Source of the DNA: Planctomycetales bacterium
GTDB lineage: Bacteria > Planctomycetota > SBBH01
Direction of reading: 5' to 3'
Length of the DNA: 7,171 nucleotides
Assembly: GCA_005239795.1 (NCBI GenBank)
Contig: SBBH01000138.1
Location: forward strand, 1 to 7,171
This document shows, piece by piece, positions 4,661-7,171 of this stretch. The notes under the pieces were generated by a model. That model ran no database searches, was not told where the DNA came from, and was given only the letters and a program-made list of their open reading frames with translations. The stretch's first letter is position 1; each line of letters starts with the position of its first letter. The translations under genes were made by a program, and so were the position numbers.

Positions 4661-7024
4661 TTACAGTTTTTGTTCTGGCCTCCGGCACTCTACGGGTTTC
4701 CCCCACAGATACCCCTGTCCATACTGGACGCCGAGCTCCTTCACCACCGCCAGATCTTCGCGGCTCTGGATCCCCTCGATCACGGTCTGGGCCCCCAGGT
4801 CGTGGGCCATCCGGACGAGCCGTTGCAAGGACTGCCTCTTCTCGGGATCACGGATCACCCCCTCTACGCATTCCCGGTTGATCTTGACGATATCGGGAGC
4901 CAGGACCACCAGGTTTTGGATCGCGCGCGGGTTGAACCCGACATCGTCGACGGCGGTGAGGATGCCGTGCTTCTTCAAAGCCGAGAACACCTCTCCCAAG
5001 CGGAAGACATTTTCCGCCATTCGGCGGCCGCTCACCTCGACGCAGAATCCGCCGGCGGGACGCTCCGCGGGAAAGAGCGCCAAGAGATCCGCTAGTGGCG
5101 TCGCCAGAAGCGTCGTCGGGAAGAGGTTCACGTGGCGCCGGGCGACAGGTGGCAGGGTCTTGGAGGCTGCCAGGCATTTCATCAGACACTGCCGATCGAC
5201 CGCCGTGAGGACCCTCAGCTGGGCGCATACCTTGAAAAAATCATCCGGCATTTCGAGTGTCTCGACCGTCGAGCGACTCAAGAGCTCGAAAGCGACGGGC
5301 ATCTCGTCGGCGAGCGACACGATCGACTGCTGAACGACCTTGAGCCGCTCCCCGCGCTGGAGCTCCTCAAGAGCGCCCTTGAACGTCGGATCCCGCAAAA
5401 CTTCCCCCTGGAGCGACCAGGCATAGGAGACGCGGTTCTTCCCCCCCTCCTTGCTCCGACGGAGGGCCTCATGCGTGAGCGACAGGAGCTCGTCCACCGT
5501 CGGCACTCGGTCCGTGACCTCCACGACGCCAAGGCTCGCGGTCACCTGCACCGTGTGGCTCCCCCGCACCGCGGGTGTCAACCCCAGAACGAGGCGTATG
5601 CGCTCGGCGATCGCGACTCCTTCCAGCGACTGGGTCTTCGGCAGAAGGATCATGAACTCGTCCCCGCCGATCCGGGCGGCGTAATCGGTCGTGCGCAGAC
5701 AGCTCTTGAGACGCCAGGCCACCTCGGTAAGCACCGCATTCCCCACGGCATGGCCGTGTACATCATTGACCTCCTTGAAGTTGTCGAGATCCACGAGCAC
5801 TGCCAGAAGACTCCATCCCTGCCGCCTGGCCCAGCGGATCTCGCGGGAGAGAACCCGCTGAAGCCCTCGCCGGTTCATGAGCTCGGTGAGGGAATCCTCC
5901 AGGGCCAGCTGCTCGAGGCGGCGGTTTGCCTTTTCCAAACGCGCGTAGAGTTGGAAGAACTTCCGCTCGGCCCCTTTACGCTCAGTGATGTCCTCGCCGG
6001 AGCTCAATGTCCCCGTGATCGCCCCGGAGTCATCCCGCACGATCGTGTTGTGCCACGCCATGAGCCTTTCACCGCCGTGGCCGTGCACCAGCACCGGCAT
6101 CTCGAGATAGGACGGGAGCGCCTCCTGGCCGGCCATGGCTTGATCGAATACTTTCTTGGCCGAGGAACGCAGGCGGCCGGGAATGAAATGATCGAAGGCG
6201 TTCTTTCCCACCACATTCTCTTGGGAACGCCCGAGGACGGCGCATCCCCTCTGGTTGATCTTGACGATCTCCTGGTTGCGCCCCAACACCACTATGAAAA
6301 CGTCAGCGATGTCCAGGTACTTCTGGGCCGCCTCCTTCTCGTGGCGCAGCTCCTCGAGAGCCTTCAGACGCTCGGTCGCATCCTGGATGAAGGCGCAGAA
6401 AAGATGCGTCTCGCCCCGGGGGATCGCCGTCAGGGCCATCTCCACAGGTATCTCCCGCCCATCGCGATGGAGCGCGTGAAGCGACAAGCGGCGGCCCAGG
6501 ATCGAGCGGTCCCCCGCTTCGATCAGCCGGCGGATCCCATCCCGATGACGCGCGCGTGAGCGCTCGGGCACGATAAACTCATCCACGGCGCGGCCGAGAG
6601 CCGCTTGACGACTCCAGCCGAAAACAGCCTCGGCCTGAGGGTTCCAATCGCGTACGACCCCCTTCTCGTCGGTGATGACGACAGCATCCGTCGCCCCCTC
6701 GATGAGGGCGCGATATTGCTCATGCAGGCTCCGAATCTTCTTGAGATCCTCCTGAAGACGTCTGACCACAGGCTTCAAGATCAGAAACCACCCTGTGCCC
6801 AGAATCGAGAGGAGGACGATGATAAATATCAGACTCAGAAAATGGAATTGTTGCCCCCGTCCATTGAGAAGCGCCGGAAGCGCCGTATCCGCCACCGCCA
6901 GGACAAGAACGACGCATAGGAGCATCGTGAAATAGCGAATCCCGAGAGAATCAGGAAGGCGATCGAGAAGGGTGCGAGAGCCCGGCGTCTCACGGGGTGC
7001 GCGGGAGAACCCTCGAAAAATCAT
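4661..7024 (-). CDS. membrane-anchored PAS-PAS-GGDEF-EAL cyclic dinucleotide signalling protein
   Basis: The 787-residue product is a hybrid cyclic dinucleotide synthase/phosphodiesterase type protein. Two hydrophobic segments (about 31-52 and 62-83) are joined by a short loop, so there is no sizeable extracytoplasmic sensor and sensing is probably cytosolic. PAS domains lie at about 101-217 and 233-349, each ending in a D(A/I)TER motif, followed by a probable signalling helix (350-372). The GGDEF domain spans about 373-535: VDLDNFKEVND (411-421, metal Asp412), an intact GGDEF signature (453-457), and an RxxD inhibitory site (Arg444, Asp447). Asn429 replaces the Asp that contacts guanine in PleD (Asp344). 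The EAL domain (about 565-780) keeps Glu580 (as ELLSR), Asn633, Glu663, Asp693, Asp694, Lys714, Glu750 and Gln770. It has Gly666, Asn716 and Gln753 where acidic residues are usual, and DDVGFNP in place of DDFGTGY. Synthase activity is likely; phosphodiesterase activity is uncertain. A TAA lies two codons before the ATG, which fixes the upstream limit. AAAGG directly abuts the ATG. Confidence 0.95.
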   Translation of the reverse strand: MIFRGFSRAPRETPGSRTLLDRLPDSLGIRYFTMLLCVVLVLAVADTALPALLNGRGQQFHFLSLIFIIVLLSILGTGWFLILKPVVRRLQEDLKKIRSLHEQYRALIEGATDAVVITDEKGVVRDWNPQAEAVFGWSRQAALGRAVDEFIVPERSRARHRDGIRRLIEAGDRSILGRRLSLHALHRDGREIPVEMALTAIPRGETHLFCAFIQDATERLKALEELRHEKEAAQKYLDIADVFIVVLGRNQEIVKINQRGCAVLGRSQENVVGKNAFDHFIPGRLRSSAKKVFDQAMAGQEALPSYLEMPVLVHGHGGERLMAWHNTIVRDDSGAITGTLSSGEDITERKGAERKFFQLYARLEKANRRLEQLALEDSLTELMNRRGLQRVLSREIRWARRQGWSLLAVLVDLDNFKEVNDVHGHAVGNAVLTEVAWRLKSCLRTTDYAARIGGDEFMILLPKTQSLEGVAIAERIRLVLGLTPAVRGSHTVQVTASLGVVEVTDRVPTVDELLSLTHEALRRSKEGGKNRVSYAWSLQGEVLRDPTFKGALEELQRGERLKVVQQSIVSLADEMPVAFELLSRSTVETLEMPDDFFKVCAQLRVLTAVDRQCLMKCLAASKTLPPVARRHVNLFPTTLLATPLADLLALFPAERPAGGFCVEVSGRRMAENVFRLGEVFSALKKHGILTAVDDVGFNPRAIQNLVVLAPDIVKINRECVEGVIRDPEKRQSLQRLVRMAHDLGAQTVIEGIQSREDLAVVKELGVQYGQGYLWGKPVECRRPEQKL

Positions 7025-7029
7025 CCTTT

Positions 7030-7059
7030 AGTATGTCGCACGGGCCCCTGTTGTGGCAA
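7030..7059 (-). promoter_or_regulatory. possible sigma-70 promoter giving a leaderless GGDEF-EAL transcript
   Basis: On the minus strand TTGCCA (7059-7054, 5 of 6 to the -35 consensus) is followed after 18 bases by CATACT (7035-7030, 4 of 6 to the -10 consensus, keeping the key A and final T). Only 5 bases separate the -10 box from the ATG at 7024, so transcription would begin at or next to the start codon. That fits the absence of a usefully spaced Shine-Dalgarno sequence. Chance matches of this quality are common. Confidence 0.3.
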
Positions 7060-7134
7060 TAGATCATCAAGACGCGAGTTTCCCCAGTTTGTGCACAGAT
7101 CCCTGCTCATGCCAAAGTGGCGTGATTCTATACC

Positions 7135-7167
7135 GGCTGGTTCCGTAATAGGAGAAACCTTCCAGCC
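7135..7167. other. inverted repeat near right edge, role unknown
   Basis: GGCTGG (7135-7140) and CCAGCC (7162-7167) form perfect 6-base arms around 21 bases, inside which TCC and GGA could add a small 3-base stem with a 6-base loop. No T-run follows on either strand within the window, so it is not a standard intrinsic terminator. It lies in the noncoding stretch 7025-7171, about 110 bases upstream of the GGDEF-EAL gene, where I see no gene or RNA. Confidence 0.3.
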
Positions 7168-7171
7168 TACC

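Noticed and set aside
5132..6559. A 475-codon plus-strand open frame opposite the GGDEF-EAL gene
   Set aside because: Same reasoning: it shadows strong PAS and GGDEF motifs on the minus strand and shows no domain of its own.
604..7024. Nearly identical first bases of aroB and the GGDEF-EAL gene (both encode Met-Ile-Phe-Arg)
   Set aside because: The match covers about a dozen bases, the sequences diverge at once, and no shared upstream element exists, so chance is the simplest reading.
7085..7125. A TGGCATG stretch on the minus strand as a sigma-54 promoter
   Set aside because: The GC expected 12 bases after the GG is absent (the sequence there is GA), so the -24/-12 spacing fails.
1..7171. 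A defence, mobile or phage system
   Set aside because: No transposase, integrase, nuclease, toxin pair, CRISPR array or att-like repeat was seen; the genes are core metabolism and one signalling protein.

Overview
This GC-rich bacterial window is coding almost end to end, with every credible gene on the minus strand, so it reads right to left. It holds two blocks. At the right is a gene for a membrane-anchored PAS-PAS-GGDEF-EAL signalling protein (7024-4661). After a 67-base gap comes a tightly packed run of five shikimate/chorismate pathway genes: type I-beta DAHP synthase (4593-3568), aroA (3562-2276), aroC (2307-1117), aroK (1139-603) and aroB (606 to the left edge, cut).

The five enzymes cover step 1 (DAHP synthase), step 2 (AroB), step 5 (AroK), step 6 (AroA) and step 7 (AroC) of the route from PEP plus erythrose-4-phosphate to chorismate. 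Steps 3 and 4 (aroQ or aroD, and aroE) and the prephenate enzymes are not in the window and may lie beyond the left edge. Spacing is that of an operon: 5 bases between DAHP synthase and aroA, a 32-base aroA/aroC overlap, a 23-base aroC/aroK overlap, and a 4-base ATGA overlap of aroK and aroB. From memory, the order resembles the Thermotoga maritima cluster (aroF, tyrA, aroA, aroE, aroC, fused aroKB, aroQ) without tyrA and aroE, and with aroK and aroB separate.

The organism cannot be fixed from this window. A GC-rich genome, a Thermotoga-like aro order, a DAHP synthase with an N-terminal ferredoxin-like domain, an EPSP synthase with class II-like motifs and a hybrid GGDEF-EAL protein would suit several environmental phyla, such as Deltaproteobacteria-like lineages, Acidobacteriota, Nitrospirota or Methylomirabilota. 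None is singled out.

Most of the window is ordinary core metabolism. The points worth a second look are: an Asn in place of the guanine-contacting Asp in the GGDEF domain, an EAL domain with several altered active-site positions, a short interspersed-type repeat carried in frame inside aroC, an Ala at the glyphosate-determining position of AroA, and a possible leaderless start for the signalling gene. No RNA genes, insertion sequences, CRISPR arrays or convincing terminators were seen. No stretch over 300 bases lacks a gene.
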